64,000 bases of DNA from Desulfoscipio sp. XC116 (GCF_039851975.1 NZ_CP156660.1:806001-870000), one strand, 5' to 3'; counted from the first letter of the stretch, positions 49,012 through 59,824 are shown. Notes: generated by a model from the sequence alone, not told the origin. Program-made: numbers and translations.

Positions 49012-49054
49012 AATAAGCCCTTGAAGTTGCGATAATCACCTTCAAGGGCTTATT
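49012..49054. terminator. Inverted repeat upstream of typA
   Basis: Exact 15-bp arms AATAAGCCCTTGAAG (49012-49026) and CTTCAAGGGCTTATT (49040-49054). Possibly a terminator for an upstream minus-strand transcript, or a leader structure of typA. Confidence 0.5.
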
Positions 49055-49124
49055 GTGCATTTTCATTTTCTATGGTGTCATAATGAGATATATCATATAT
49101 TCGTGTAAAATGTCGCACATATGA

Positions 49125-49158
49125 CATAGTTAATGTCGGTGTGCTGACATTAACTATG
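49125..49158. promoter_or_regulatory. Inverted repeat in typA-chemoreceptor gap
   Basis: CATAGTTAATGTC (49125-49137) and its exact complement (49146-49158) around eight bases. It may be an operator for either divergent gene. The remainder of 49159-49365 is leader sequence without a recognised riboswitch. Confidence 0.5.
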
Positions 49159-49365
49159 GTAAATATTTGATAGTTTCATGCTAGTGGTAACATGTGATTT
49201 TTTTGTCGAGAAGTAATTTTAAGGCAAAGGGGGGAACGGTGAGATTAAGTAGCTTTTGCTCCCGGTACTTATAGTAGTACATAATATGATGGCTGACAGT
49301 TTAGTACCGCGGCACCAGCCTTATGCAGTCTTCTGATGTCTTTTTTATCAGGTTAGGGGGGTAAA

Positions 49366-51246
49366 ATGGGAAATAGTATCCGTTTAAAAATTATAGCACC
49401 GGTAACAATAATTATTTCACTGGTATTAATTCTTATAGTATATCAGGATTATAAAAACAAAGTGGAGATGCAGTTAGATCAGGAAAACCAAAAGTATGAA
49501 CTGGTGGCGCAGCGGGTTTTGGCCGATATGGATAATGTTTTCAACCAGGCCAGGCTGGGCTTGGAAGCGGTGGCCGCCAATCCGGAAATTCAAAAAGCTT
49601 TTGCCGAACGAGATCGCGAAAGGCTGCTTGCCTTAACTTTGCCGATATGGGAGATGGCCAGTCAGGAAGGTATAGAACAATTTCAATTCCACCTTGCTCC
49701 GGCCATGTCTTTTTTGCGGCTGCATCAGCCGGAAAAATACGATGATGATTTGTCCTCTTTTCGCTTTACGGTAGTAGAGTGCAATGATACCGGTAAGACG
49801 GTACAGGGACTGGAAGAAGGCAAGGCCGGCTTTGGCTTCCGGGTGGTAATGCCGGTAATGTACCAAGGTGAACAAGTGGGCAGCGTGGAATATGGCCCCG
49901 GGCTGAACGCTACCTTGTTGGAAAAGTGGCAAAAACAAATGGGCGGGGATTATTACATATACGGCAAGGGTAGTTCCGGAGTATCCTGGGAGGGCCAGGA
50001 GGGTTTGCTTGTAGCTACCGCCAAAGAAGACCATTATTCAATAAAGGAAGATAATATTAACGCGGTATTGTCCGCTAAAAAGGCTAAAACCTTTTATGTA
50101 GATGACGAGCGCAAGGCGGCGCTTGTGGTACCGTTGGAGGATTATAGCGGCAAGCCGGTCGGTTTTATTAAGATAATTAACGACCGTTCCGAAATAATCA
50201 GTGAATTAGCTGGTGAATTAAAGTTTGCACAGGTACAGGCTGTTGCTTCGGTGTTGGTAGTACTGCTTTCCACCTTAATAATTACCACTATCATCATTAA
50301 GCCTTTAATCAGGCTTAGTACAGTAGTGGGGGCTGTAGCCCGGGGAGATCTGACTCAGCAAGTTGAAACAACCAAGAGCAATGATGAGGTGGGTGTTCTG
50401 GCTGGTGCGGTGGCCACTATGGTGCATAATTTAAGAGAAATTATCGCGGATATCAAGGTTTATTCACAGCGGCTGTCTGAATATAGTCATGAATTAGTTT
50501 CCTCCAGTGAAGAGGTGAGCGCTTCCATTGAAGAAGTAGCCAACACTACAAGTCAAGTTTCGTCAATATCGGACCGATGTTCGAAGGATTTGGTTGAAGT
50601 GTCCACGGAATCCGAACAAATGCGTCAGATAGCTGAAGACGGCAATCAAGCTGTTCAAAAAACCGTGGACAAGATAAATGCTATTGATACCGCATCTCAA
50701 AATGTCTATCAAACTGTGCATAAACTTAATGAACAATCCAGCCGGATTGGAGAGATTATCAGCACCATCACCAATATCGCCGATCGGACTAATCTTTTAG
50801 CCTTAAATGCAGCTATTGAGGCTGCCCGGGCCGGGGAGCAAGGCCGGGGATTCGCAGTGGTGGCGGAAGATGTGCGTAAACTGGCGGAACAATCAGCCGG
50901 TGCCGCCCACGAGATTACGGTATTGATTAAAGATATCCAATTGGGGGTTGGGGAAGCTGTAAAAGCCATTGAACGCGGAAGCGATGAAGTTAGCGGAGGC
51001 GTACAATTGGCGGAACAGACCGGTGCCTCTTTAAGCCATATTATCGGGGCTGTGGAAAAGAATACGGATATGCTTAAACAAGCTGTCACCGGTGCCGAAC
51101 AGGCCAGCGAGGGCACAAAGCAGCTTAGCGGTGCCGGGGATCAGGTCGCCAGGGCTATTCAGCAGGTAGCCGGCGCCGCCCAAAATCTTGCTGATTTGGC
51201 GGACGAACTGCAGCAAGGGATAATTAAATTTAAGACTGAAGATTAA
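49366..51246 (+). CDS. Methyl-accepting chemotaxis protein with Cache-type sensor
   Basis: A 626-residue receptor: TM1 (about 7-25), extracellular Cache-like ligand domain (about 30-285, with [18 protein letters not shown] and [18 protein letters not shown]), TM2 (about 288-310), HAMP (about 312-365) and a signalling domain with the conserved hairpin tip [20 protein letters not shown]. It should signal through CheA/CheW to control motility. The FHLAPA...P-E-K-Y pattern is typical of dCache-like sensors; ligand unknown. Confidence 0.92.
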   Translation: MGNSIRLKIIAPVTIIISLVLILIVYQDYKNKVEMQLDQENQKYELVAQRVLADMDNVFNQARLGLEAVAANPEIQKAFAERDRERLLALTLPIWEMASQEGIEQFQFHLAPAMSFLRLHQPEKYDDDLSSFRFTVVECNDTGKTVQGLEEGKAGFGFRVVMPVMYQGEQVGSVEYGPGLNATLLEKWQKQMGGDYYIYGKGSSGVSWEGQEGLLVATAKEDHYSIKEDNINAVLSAKKAKTFYVDDERKAALVVPLEDYSGKPVGFIKIINDRSEIISELAGELKFAQVQAVASVLVVLLSTLIITTIIIKPLIRLSTVVGAVARGDLTQQVETTKSNDEVGVLAGAVATMVHNLREIIADIKVYSQRLSEYSHELVSSSEEVSASIEEVANTTSQVSSISDRCSKDLVEVSTESEQMRQIAEDGNQAVQKTVDKINAIDTASQNVYQTVHKLNEQSSRIGEIISTITNIADRTNLLALNAAIEAARAGEQGRGFAVVAEDVRKLAEQSAGAAHEITVLIKDIQLGVGEAVKAIERGSDEVSGGVQLAEQTGASLSHIIGAVEKNTDMLKQAVTGAEQASEGTKQLSGAGDQVARAIQQVAGAAQNLADLADELQQGIIKFKTED

Positions 51247-51404
51247 CACTTAATATTTTTCAAAGTGAAATTTATCAGGGTGTTTAAAATGGCTTAACCC
51301 ATTATTCTTATATGGGGCAGGCCATTTTTTTTGCTGTTAAAAAGCATTTTCCCCGTTGTGTGACATAAAATATCATAACTGTCATGTTAAAGGAGGGAAA
51401 GACT

Positions 51405-52505
51405 GTGCCTGTTTATTTAATTAAAGACGGCGATACCCCGTCTCGGATAGCCGGCCGGTATAATATACCCGAACGGTGGCTCTATAAAGCTAATGATTAC
51501 TACGACTTTGACGATTTTCGTCCCGGGCGGCACGTATACATTCCCGACTATGAATACGACTATTATGACTATCCCAGGCAATGGGGCAGGTACAAGTATT
51601 ATGATGGGATGCGTTACGATATTCGGACTGGTCGCAAGCATTTTCGCCGCGGGGAAAAAGTGCCCATTATATTCAGTTATTGCAACCTTTCCGATGTGCC
51701 CAGAAGGTTTCGCTATGACGACGCCCGTTTATTTGACTTTGAATGCCGGCGTGGCGGAAAGGATATCTGGTGCTGGTCCGAAAAGAACAAATACGATCGC
51801 GGCAGCCGTAGTATGCTGCTTAAGCCCGGTGAATGCCGTACTCACAGGGGCGAGTGGGATCTGTACGACCGGTGGGGTGATTATGTGCACCACGGTCCGT
51901 ATATACTAAGGGCCTACGATCGGTCGCGTGAGTTAAGGAAGAACTATGTGGATACGGGGATTGAACTGCTAAAACAACCTGATGATAAACAGAATGTTAT
52001 CATATCAGACATTGACGGTTGTTCCAAGTCCAATATGCTGGTTAATCCCGGCCTTGATAGGTGGGTCGACAGCTACACCCCGGCAGGGTGGTCGGCCCAA
52101 AACGTTAACAGGTCCGCCCTGGAGCGTTCCGGCAGGTATGCGGCGGAGATGGGCACCCGGTCTTTGGACCAGGCACTGCTGGCACAAACAACTGGCGCTG
52201 CTTCCGGCCGGTCTTACCGGGTGGGGTTTTGGACTATGGAAAGCGCACGTGCCGGCCGGGATAGCAAATTTGACCTGGAGGTTACGGTGCACCCCCTGGA
52301 TCAGCAGGGCCGTCAGATTGGCCGGGTGGGTCCGGTTTTTAAACCCGGCCGGCTGTCCGATAGTGCTTATCGGCAGTACCTTTTTACAACCGATGCGCTG
52401 CCCGCGGGTACAAAGGGCCTGCAGCTGCGGTTTGTATTCCGGCCCCGGTCCGGTAATGCAAGTAGAGTAAAAATAGATGATGTCGGGTTGGCCTGCATCA
52501 GTTAA
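51405..52505 (+). CDS. LysM-BsuPI-domain protein with C-terminal jelly-roll-like module
   Basis: About 366 residues. A degenerate LysM (1-48, YLIKDGDTPSRIAGRYNIP...VYIP) is followed by a Tyr/Asp-rich stretch, a BsuPI-like domain (about 60-165, related to an intracellular proteinase inhibitor, with VPIIFSYCNLSDVPRRFRYDD and IWCWSE), and a final beta-rich module (about 205-366, NPGLDRWVDSYTPAGW...VKIDDVGLACIS). No signal peptide is seen. GTG 51405 follows AAAGGAGGG. Such combinations fit a spore or cell-surface role. Ends at a strong terminator. Confidence 0.75.
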   Translation: MPVYLIKDGDTPSRIAGRYNIPERWLYKANDYYDFDDFRPGRHVYIPDYEYDYYDYPRQWGRYKYYDGMRYDIRTGRKHFRRGEKVPIIFSYCNLSDVPRRFRYDDARLFDFECRRGGKDIWCWSEKNKYDRGSRSMLLKPGECRTHRGEWDLYDRWGDYVHHGPYILRAYDRSRELRKNYVDTGIELLKQPDDKQNVIISDIDGCSKSNMLVNPGLDRWVDSYTPAGWSAQNVNRSALERSGRYAAEMGTRSLDQALLAQTTGAASGRSYRVGFWTMESARAGRDSKFDLEVTVHPLDQQGRQIGRVGPVFKPGRLSDSAYRQYLFTTDALPAGTKGLQLRFVFRPRSGNASRVKIDDVGLACIS

Positions 52506-52584
52506 TCGTTCTAACAGTTGTATGCTGTGCAAAAACCGGTTGTTAAATAGCCGGCAACTTCTTGCTTTCCATGATTACTTGTCA

Positions 52585-52640
52585 CCCCATTGGCACGGTG
52601 CTTATCCTATTTATAAGCACCGTGCCAATGGGGGATTTTT
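52585..52640 (+). terminator. Strong intrinsic terminator
   Basis: Exact 21-bp arms starting CCCCATTGGCACGGTGCTTA (52585) and ending at 52633, followed by ATTTTT. Confidence 0.88.
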
Positions 52641-52855
52641 AACGGTTCTACTTATGCCCTCGGTTATCCTAAGGAGGAAAATTTGAACAAATATTTTTTA
52701 TATTATGAAGGATAATAATTTATTTTGTAGAATTTGTTCGTATAAAGTATTGTTTAACATATCCTGGGTAAAGAGGGTAAATTCCCCAGCGGGGTATGAA
52801 AATTAATTACTCGTTGGTGAGTTATCCTTAATAATCATATAACGGGGGCGTTATT

Positions 52856-54457
52856 ATGAAATTAAACATTAAGGGAAAAATTTTATTTGGTTTCGGAATC
52901 GTTATATTGTTGCTGCTCGGTTCTTGTCTATACCTTATTGCCGAAATGAAAAAAATGGATGATAACTATAGTGCGCTGATAAACGAAAAAGCCTATGGTT
53001 ATGTCTATGCGGAATCAGCCAGGGCGGAGTTTAACATGTCGGCCGTTAACGTTAGGGGTTACATTATAGATGGTAATTCCGATAGTCCGGCTAAAATTCA
53101 AGCATCTTTAGATAAGAGCATTAAGCTGCTTGACAAGATTGCCTCCTTAATATCGACTGACGAGGGGGAACGATTAATCAATGACTATAAAGCTAAAGCC
53201 GATGCCTACAAGAAGCTAATGCTAGACCAATTGGTTCCTTTGGTAAGCGCCCGCGATTTAGCTCAAGGGGAAGAAGAATGGGCTATGGCCGATAAAAATG
53301 TGATGGATTTCTTTGCCGCCAACCAAAAAACAATTGATGGATTAAATACCGCCGCTAATGCTTTAAGTGAATATGAGTCAACCTTGCTTGAAGAAGGCGG
53401 CAGTAAAAACACCGATGATGTCAATAAAATAATTATGACCTCAAACATAATAGTAATAATAACGATAATTTTAGGTTTAATTATTGCTTTCCTTATTGCT
53501 CGAATGATTGCCAATCCTGTAAGTTTGGTCGATACCGAAGCGGCTAAGATAGCTGCCGGCGACCTTACAGGAGAAGAGATCAAAGTGCGAACAAAGGATG
53601 AAGTGGGACATTTAGCCGAGTCTTTTAACAATATGTTGCATAATCTTAAAGATGTTGCCAGGCAGCTTCAGGAAAAGTCGCATTATGTTGCATCGTCTGC
53701 GGCTGAATTGTCCGCTAGTGCTGAGAATGTATCAGCGGCAGCTACAGAGACCGCTTCCACCGTTGGCGAAGTCGCCTCTACTGTGGAGCAGGTTGCCGCC
53801 AATGCTAAACATATCTCCGATGTTTCCACCCAGGCTGCCGCTCACGCTAAAGAAGGGAATGAAGGCCTGAATAGCGTTGTTGCTCAAATGGACGTTATAC
53901 AAAAAACGACGGATAGCAGCGGAAAAGTTGTTAGCGGCTTAAGTGAGTCCGCCGGCAAAATTACGCAAATTGTTGAGCTTATTACCAGCATAGCCGACCA
54001 GACTAATTTGCTGGCTTTAAATGCGGCCATAGAGTCGGCTCGCGCAGGTGAACACGGTCGGGGTTTTGCGGTGGTGGCCGATGAAGTGAGGAAGTTAGCT
54101 GAACAGTCCGCCGGGGCGGCCAAGGAAATCCACTCTCTTATAACCTCTATCCAGTATGAATCCCAAAAGGCTGTTGAAAGTATGCAGCAAAGCGGAGCCC
54201 AGGTGGAAACCGGGGCACAGGTGGTGCGGGAAGTGAAAGTAACCATAGAAAGAATTATTGGCGCTGTTCAAAGTATGGCGGATGATATACAGTCAGTGGC
54301 AGCGGCAATTGAGCAGATGAATTCAGGAGTGCAAAACGTGGCCGCGGCAACTGAAGAGCAAACAGCCACTATGGAGGAGGTTGCCTCTACTACGCAGAGT
54401 CTGGCTGGTCTAGCCGGTGAACTGGATGAGCTATCCAAACGATTTAAGCTGGTTTAA
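52856..54457 (+). CDS. Methyl-accepting chemotaxis protein with four-helix-bundle sensor
   Basis: A 533-residue receptor: TM1 (about 8-28), helical periplasmic 4HB-MCP-type region (about 35-185), TM2 (about 196-218), HAMP and signalling domain with the tip [20 protein letters not shown]. It differs from the receptor at 49366 in its sensor. Good RBS (GGGGGCG is weak, but AACGGGGG fits). Ligand unknown. Confidence 0.92.
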   Translation: MKLNIKGKILFGFGIVILLLLGSCLYLIAEMKKMDDNYSALINEKAYGYVYAESARAEFNMSAVNVRGYIIDGNSDSPAKIQASLDKSIKLLDKIASLISTDEGERLINDYKAKADAYKKLMLDQLVPLVSARDLAQGEEEWAMADKNVMDFFAANQKTIDGLNTAANALSEYESTLLEEGGSKNTDDVNKIIMTSNIIVIITIILGLIIAFLIARMIANPVSLVDTEAAKIAAGDLTGEEIKVRTKDEVGHLAESFNNMLHNLKDVARQLQEKSHYVASSAAELSASAENVSAAATETASTVGEVASTVEQVAANAKHISDVSTQAAAHAKEGNEGLNSVVAQMDVIQKTTDSSGKVVSGLSESAGKITQIVELITSIADQTNLLALNAAIESARAGEHGRGFAVVADEVRKLAEQSAGAAKEIHSLITSIQYESQKAVESMQQSGAQVETGAQVVREVKVTIERIIGAVQSMADDIQSVAAAIEQMNSGVQNVAAATEEQTATMEEVASTTQSLAGLAGELDELSKRFKLV

Positions 54458-54499
54458 AAATAAAAAACCAATAAATCTGTAAATATGAGGTGGATGTTT

Positions 54500-55795
54500 A
54501 TGAGGAGTAGGTTAATAAAAAGAAAAACTTTGGCAATCTTGGTTTTAGCCGTTATCTTGTGTTTTGGCTTTACCTTTGCCGTCCTGGCCGCCACCGTGTC
54601 TCCCAAAGATCTGGTGCTGACCGCCATTGACAATATGGATTTTGAACCTGCTCGGAAGCTCCACAACCACTTGTCCGGCAACGCAACTTTAACGATCGAC
54701 AGGCTCGAAGGCAACAGCCTGGAGGAATTTAGCATCCCCATCGGCACCAGTCTGGGCTGCGATTATAAACTGGACGTACCCGGCAAAAAAGCCGGTGTGG
54801 ACCTGAATTTAAAATACGATAACAAAGATTACCGGGGGCAGATATACCTGTCCGACGACAAGCTTATCTTTAGCAAAAGTTTTGTTACCGCTTTACAGGA
54901 ACTGGCGCCCCAAAGCGACATGGGTCTCCCGGACCAATACCCGGAATACCTTTACCAGAGCGTCCCGGAAATTAGCGAAATCTGGCCGTCGTTGCTTAAT
55001 TACCAAAACAACGAGATGAACCGAATCAACCAAATCAACGCGGAAATCAAGGCGCTGATTAAATTCCTCGTGGAGGCGATACCCGCGGAATACTTTTCCG
55101 TCTCCGGCAGCACAGTTACGCTGGAGCTGGACCAAGACGGTCTCATAACCACAGTGAACGCCGTTCTGCAAAAAGTAAAGGACGAAAAAACGCGTTTTGC
55201 CGACATCATTGCCAACATTGCCGTCGTATATGACACTGCCGACGCTGCGGATAACCAGGCGCAAATAAAGGCCGAAATAATCGCAGATATTCATGGCGCC
55301 GTCAAAAATGGGACTTGGCCCACTGAAGACCAGGTTAAAATGATTGGCAACTTCATTCAGGTAGAACAATTTAAGTGGCAAACCTCGATCATCCCAGGCG
55401 GCCAAAAAAGTTTAGATGCGTCCATAGCCCTGAAGCCGGAATCTAGTTTGACCGGCCAAATTGATATCAACTCGGAGTCCGCCGGCAAAGCGGATAACCT
55501 GACTGGCACATATGATTTAAAACTTAGTTTTACCGAACCGGACGGTATCTCTTTTAACGGAGCGATTGAAAGCGACATGACGATTAAGGGCGAAAAAACA
55601 ACCCGGAACACAGACCTTTCCGCTACATCCAAAACTGCCGGGGTGGTGGAATTCGATATGGCGGCATCCTTTAAATTAACACAACAAGTGGACGATGGTA
55701 CCATCGTCAGCGTGCCGGCCCTGACGGAGTCAAACAGTCTCAATGTCGATAAGCTTCCCAATGCGCCGGAACCCACGCCGGAGCCGCTCAGATAA
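54500..55795 (+). CDS. Secreted or membrane-anchored protein, unrecognised
   Basis: About 431 residues with an N-terminal signal sequence (KRKTLAILVLAVILCFGFTFAVLAA) and a long beta-rich extracellular part. Segments such as GNATLTIDRLEG, VDLNLKYDNKDYRGQIYLSD, SVSGSTVTLELDQDGL and SLTGQIDINSES suggest repeated strands of a lipid-binding or fibre-like fold. No cysteine in the mature part except one near residue 75. ATG 54500 has GAGGTGGAT before it; ATG 54485 overlaps that site. Located 42 bp after a chemoreceptor gene. Confidence 0.65.
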   Translation: MRSRLIKRKTLAILVLAVILCFGFTFAVLAATVSPKDLVLTAIDNMDFEPARKLHNHLSGNATLTIDRLEGNSLEEFSIPIGTSLGCDYKLDVPGKKAGVDLNLKYDNKDYRGQIYLSDDKLIFSKSFVTALQELAPQSDMGLPDQYPEYLYQSVPEISEIWPSLLNYQNNEMNRINQINAEIKALIKFLVEAIPAEYFSVSGSTVTLELDQDGLITTVNAVLQKVKDEKTRFADIIANIAVVYDTADAADNQAQIKAEIIADIHGAVKNGTWPTEDQVKMIGNFIQVEQFKWQTSIIPGGQKSLDASIALKPESSLTGQIDINSESAGKADNLTGTYDLKLSFTEPDGISFNGAIESDMTIKGEKTTRNTDLSATSKTAGVVEFDMAASFKLTQQVDDGTIVSVPALTESNSLNVDKLPNAPEPTPEPLR

Positions 55796-56148
55796 TTTCC
55801 GGGCAAGCAAAAAAGAACAGCTGATCCACGCCACGTCCCGGAAACCGCCGCCGGGCTGCGGGCGGTTGCTATCCTCCCTCAGAAACTCGCCGGTCGCTGT
55901 TCAAGTATTCGCTTGACTATGCATCTAAGATTGAGGCTGTCTAAAGAGTCAAAGATATCATCGTGCTGCTGCCGGGATAGCTGGAAACAGCAGCCTCTTA
56001 CAAACGCAAATACATTACCCGGGGCAGCCTGCTGAAAGTAAAGAATGCCGCTGCTTAAAGCGGCTGGTGCGGGAAGTGATGGTGCGCGACCGGCGCTAAA
56101 TAGAAGGGGAAGCAGCCGAGCCGATTCGCAGCTTCCCCCGGTAAACCA
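55796..56148. other. GC-rich non-coding stretch, possibly decayed coding DNA
   Basis: No gene called. Short frames such as RKYITRGSLLKVKNAAA and RLVREVMVRDRR suggest old coding remains, but no family can be named. At 56107-56139 GGGGAAGC and GCTTCCCC form a hairpin that suits a terminator for the minus-strand SPOCS gene. Confidence 0.45.
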
Positions 56149-57393
56149 TTATGTTATTAGTCCCATACACTCCAACCTAACATTGTTAATAACCACGGCG
56201 CTGGTATTAACGGGTGTGCTCGGCGGCGGTGGGCTTGGCGGTGGCACACACGGTGGCGACGGTTCGCACGGCGGTGACGGCGGTATACACGGAGGCGGTA
56301 TACATGGAGGTGGTAACGGTTTGCACGGCGGTGGACATGGTGGCGGTAGGTGACCTCTAGTGCTGTTCCCTGTCGGATTTATAGGTTCAAAACTAAAGCG
56401 GACCAGCGCTTCCCTGGCTTCCTCCGGTACTGTGCCGTTGAAACAAAAATTAGCAGATCTATCGTCTGGTATCTGGCTGGCTGTGTAACTTCTCGATTCG
56501 CTGCCAACCACGTTGCCATACTCGTTAAAAAGTATAACTTCCGCTGTAAGAGTATAGGATGCCGTTCCTGACGGTGCTTTTTTGTAGTCGGGTATTTCTT
56601 TTGCATCAAAGCACAGGCGAAACCGGCTGGCGGGCGCAACATACGGGTAAGACCGGGTAATGGTTTGGAATAAAACAGCTGCCTCGTCGGGGTCAGCCCC
56701 CAGTAGTACGCTGCTGTACCGCATGATGTTGCTGCCTTGCCAAAATATGGGGACGGTGTCGGTGCCCCAGGCTGTGAAGTTACCGTCTCTAAGGAGGTTA
56801 ACTCCTCCGGGACACCTCTCGTCAAGCTGCGGGCAGACCTGCACAAAAATTTGCCTTTCTTCTACGACCTTAACCTGGAAAATCATTACTCCGGTTTGCT
56901 GCAGCCTGGAGCTTCGCCTCAAGTTCCAGCGCATATCGATTTTTTTGTGATGCAGTTGAACAAATACGTCATTCTCGTTTACAACGGGCTGGGCTACATC
57001 CAGGGTTACATCCTTGGCAAAGGGTATGTCTTCGCCAACATGCTTTACATGGTCATTCTTATCAACATAATAAATCTGTTTATGCAGCGTGCCACTGACC
57101 AATACTTTTTTCACCACGGGCTGACGGTGTTCAGTCCGATGCCAGCCGAATCTTTCCCAGCCTTCCTCTTCTATCACGCTAATCCACTGGTCGCCGTTTT
57201 CGTGTATGAAAACCGGTCTGGCATCAAAGTCCTGCAGTCGTGCGTCAATATGGTCAATTTTTTGGGCCACTTCGGGCAAAGTGGCTATGTTGTCAACAAT
57301 AACTTGCACTTCTTCTTCTGCCAGAACCACAGGGACTTTAATCTTGACGCATAAGACATTGTCAGGCTCGCTGTATAAATATTGAATGGGCAT
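56149..57393 (-). CDS. SPOCS-domain (DUF3794) spore protein with Pro/Cys-rich tail
   Basis: A 414-residue protein. Residues about 90-185 form a SPOCS domain (KKVLVSGTLHKQIYYVDKND...VFVQLHHKKIDM), typical of spore coat and cortex-associated proteins. A beta-rich module (about 190-345, LLRDGNFTAWGTDTVPIFWQG) follows, then a low-complexity tail of about 45 residues with repeats of PPC (PPCPPPCKPLPPPCIPPPC) and a last strand AVVINNVRLECMG. The cysteines could crosslink by disulfides, as in spore coats. Start with GGAAAGGGGGAT upstream. The tail splits the module from its last strand, an odd insertion. Confidence 0.8.
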   Translation of the reverse strand: MPIQYLYSEPDNVLCVKIKVPVVLAEEEVQVIVDNIATLPEVAQKIDHIDARLQDFDARPVFIHENGDQWISVIEEEGWERFGWHRTEHRQPVVKKVLVSGTLHKQIYYVDKNDHVKHVGEDIPFAKDVTLDVAQPVVNENDVFVQLHHKKIDMRWNLRRSSRLQQTGVMIFQVKVVEERQIFVQVCPQLDERCPGGVNLLRDGNFTAWGTDTVPIFWQGSNIMRYSSVLLGADPDEAAVLFQTITRSYPYVAPASRFRLCFDAKEIPDYKKAPSGTASYTLTAEVILFNEYGNVVGSESRSYTASQIPDDRSANFCFNGTVPEEAREALVRFSFEPINPTGNSTRGHLPPPCPPPCKPLPPPCIPPPCIPPSPPCEPSPPCVPPPSPPPPSTPVNTSAVVINNVRLECMGLIT

Positions 57394-57707
57394 ATTTTTA
57401 CAATCCCCCTTTCCTCTAAATTTGTAAATTTAACCTTTATTCTAAAGGTCACCAGGCCGGAGGTGTTTTTCCCGGACCTGTAATAGAACAGCTCCTTGCT
57501 CCAGGGTTTTAGCACTTAACAAAAAATGAGCTTAATCAAATATATGCTTGACAAGTGAAAAAAGTGAGAAAATTGTTCATAGACATTCATGCCGCTATGC
57601 GGTTTGGGATTGCTTTGCTTGCGCCCGCAATGACAGTTGCCATTTTACCTAAACGCTTGCGTTATATAAAAGCTTGCAATATAATAAAAAAAACCAAATA
57701 TTTATTA

Positions 57708-57853
57708 GCGCTAGGGGTGCCCGGAAAGTCCGGGCTGAGAGGGGCCGCACTGAGAAGAGGCCTAAACCCTTGAACCTGACCTGGATAATACCAGCGGAGG
57801 AAAGCGGCAGAAATTGCACTTATCCCTTCCAACCTGGAAGGGATTTTAGTTTA
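57708..57853 (+). ncRNA. TPP riboswitch with terminator platform
   Basis: The thi-box aptamer has TAGGGGTGCCCGG, CCGGGCTGAGAGG, CCTTGAACCTGACCTGGATA and ATACCAGCGGAGGAAAG in order. ATCCCTTCC (57822-57830) and GGAAGGGAT (57836-57844) followed by TTT form the terminator. It lies 127 bp before thiC and should switch it off when thiamine pyrophosphate is plentiful. The region 57394-57707 holds no gene. Confidence 0.95.
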
Positions 57854-57979
57854 AGGGCAAAGCCGTCTGCCTTCTGTGGTTGGCGGTTTTTTATCGATTG
57901 GGCGGGTTAATTAAGTGATCGTGGTTATCAATATAATTTTATAAAATAACTAGTTGGAAAAACAAAGGAGGTTTTTTTA

Positions 57980-59278
57980 ATGGCTGCACTAACCCAGTAC
58001 ACTAGAGCATTGCAAGGTGAAATTACGGAGGAAATGCGTTCAGTTGCCACACAAGAGGGGCGGGGTGCCGAAGAAATACTGCAGGGGATAGCTCAAGGAA
58101 CCATAGTTATCCCTGTCAATAACCTGCGCCCGAGAGGACAATATTGTGGCATTGGGGCGGGCTTAAAAACCAAGGTTAATGCTAATATAGGCACTTCAAG
58201 GAGCTATTCCGATATTAGCGAAGAAAAGCTAAAACTGGCTGTCAGTATAGAATCCGGAGCCGACGCCGTGATGGATTTAAGTACCGGCTCCAACATTGAT
58301 CGGGTTCGGCAGGAGCTAATCAAGGATTGCCAGATTGCCTTTGGCACGGTACCTATTTACCAGGCAGCGGTGGAGGCCGTAGCCAAAAGAGGTGGCGTGG
58401 TGCATATGGAGCCTGCCGAAATACTGGCTGCTATTAAAAAACAAGCCGAAGACGGGGTGGATTTTATGACCGTTCATGCGGGTCTCACCCTGGCCACTCT
58501 GGAAAGATTGCAAAAGGACCCTCGCATTACCGACGTGGTTTCCAGGGGCGGCTCCTTCTTGTTGGGCTGGATGCTGCAAAACGAAAAGGAAAATCCCTTT
58601 TACGAATATTTTGATGACATTCTAGCTATTGCCGGTCGCTATGATGTCACTTTAAGCCTTGGTGATGCTTTGCGGCCGGGCTGTGTTGCCGATGCTACCG
58701 ATCGCTCCCAAATCCATGAGTTGATTATCCTGGGTGAATTGGTGGATCGCTGCCGCGATGCCGGGGTGCAGGTTATTGTGGAGGGCCCGGGTCATGTGCC
58801 CCTGGATCAGGTGGCAACCAATATCAAGCTGCAAAAAAGGCTTTGTCACAATGCCCCCTTTTACGTTCTAGGCCCGCTGGTCACAGATGTGGCTCCGGGT
58901 TACGATCATATTACCGCGGCTATTGGTGGCGCTATAGCGGCCGCCGCGGGAGCCGACTTTCTATGCTATGTCACACCGGCTGAGCATTTGGGCCTGCCGG
59001 ATGAAGAGGCGGTGCGCCAAGGTATTATGGCGTCGCGCATTGCCGGTCACGCGGCGGACGTTGTTAAGGGCGTGCAGGGCGCCGGTGAATGGGACCTGGC
59101 TATGGCCAAGGCTCGCAAAGATCTGAACTGGGCCGAGCAAAAACGGCTGGCTATAGACCCGCGCACATTTGAACAATATACCAAGCATCGGGATGAAACC
59201 GGCTGTTCCATGTGCGGCCCGTATTGCTCTATGAAGATTGTCAGCCGGTACCTGGGCCGCAAAACCGGGCCTTGTTAG
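57980..59278 (+). CDS. thiC: Phosphomethylpyrimidine synthase ThiC (short form)
   Basis: A 432-residue radical SAM enzyme of the short clostridial/archaeal type. The C-terminal CSMCGPYC cluster motif, VPIYQAAVEAVAKRGG, GPGHVPLDQ and YVTPAEHLGLP are conserved. It converts aminoimidazole ribotide to hydroxymethylpyrimidine phosphate for thiamine. GGAGG precedes the start. TPP-riboswitch controlled. Confidence 0.96.
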   Translation: MAALTQYTRALQGEITEEMRSVATQEGRGAEEILQGIAQGTIVIPVNNLRPRGQYCGIGAGLKTKVNANIGTSRSYSDISEEKLKLAVSIESGADAVMDLSTGSNIDRVRQELIKDCQIAFGTVPIYQAAVEAVAKRGGVVHMEPAEILAAIKKQAEDGVDFMTVHAGLTLATLERLQKDPRITDVVSRGGSFLLGWMLQNEKENPFYEYFDDILAIAGRYDVTLSLGDALRPGCVADATDRSQIHELIILGELVDRCRDAGVQVIVEGPGHVPLDQVATNIKLQKRLCHNAPFYVLGPLVTDVAPGYDHITAAIGGAIAAAAGADFLCYVTPAEHLGLPDEEAVRQGIMASRIAGHAADVVKGVQGAGEWDLAMAKARKDLNWAEQKRLAIDPRTFEQYTKHRDETGCSMCGPYCSMKIVSRYLGRKTGPC

Positions 59279-59379
59279 CCAGCGGTAATTTATAGTCGGA
59301 TGATGTAATTGCTAAAGAATGTAAGAGGGTGAGTCGGTGCAGAAATAAGCTAGGAGACAGTTTAATATTGGGGCAGCCT

Positions 59380-59571
59380 TCAAGGATGAAAGATTAATGG
59401 TGTAATAATGGTGTAAGAGTCTAAATTGGCGGCCATGTGGTACATTACTATGTACCTATCCAGCTCTTGGCTGGCCATGATTAAATCGTCATTATTTGTG
59501 CCTGCGTCGACCAGATCATACATTCTGGCACGCAGGCGTTCTATTTCTGCAATTATTTCCTCCCGGGACAT
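59380..59571 (-). CDS. Spo0E-like sporulation phosphatase
   Basis: A 63-residue Spo0E-type protein: two helices, IERLRARMYDLVDAG and LIMASQELDRYIVMYH, with the S-Q-E-L-D signature that binds and dephosphorylates Spo0A-P. It would delay entry to sporulation. ATG 59571 is used because GAGGTGAT lies directly upstream; the longer frame upstream is not protein-like. Confidence 0.88.
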   Translation of the reverse strand: MSREEIIAEIERLRARMYDLVDAGTNNDDLIMASQELDRYIVMYHMAANLDSYTIITPLIFHP

Positions 59572-59824
59572 GCGTATCACCTCGGGAATATACAATTCTT
59601 GATGAGCAGTGGCATTTCCTGCAAAATAATGCCAAAAACATTGTCGGTTTATATAATAAGTTGCGTTAAGAAATATTAATTGTTTGGGTGGCTTTGAGGT
59701 TGGTGGAATCATAATGAAAACAATTATATAATGGTTATAGCAGTTAGAAGTATTAAGCAGGTGGCCAGCGAACATGCAATACCGGTATTATTGGTGGAGA
59801 ATATAGTGCTGGGGGGAAATTGCA

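Noticed and set aside
49159-49365. c-di-GMP riboswitch before the chemoreceptor gene
   Set aside because: A GGCAAA-type segment is present but the required receptor and tetraloop elements are not seen.
56149-56353. Glycine-rich protein on the plus strand (GGG-HGG repeats)
   Set aside because: It is the complement of the Pro/Cys tail of the minus-strand SPOCS gene, which has a domain, RBS and terminator.
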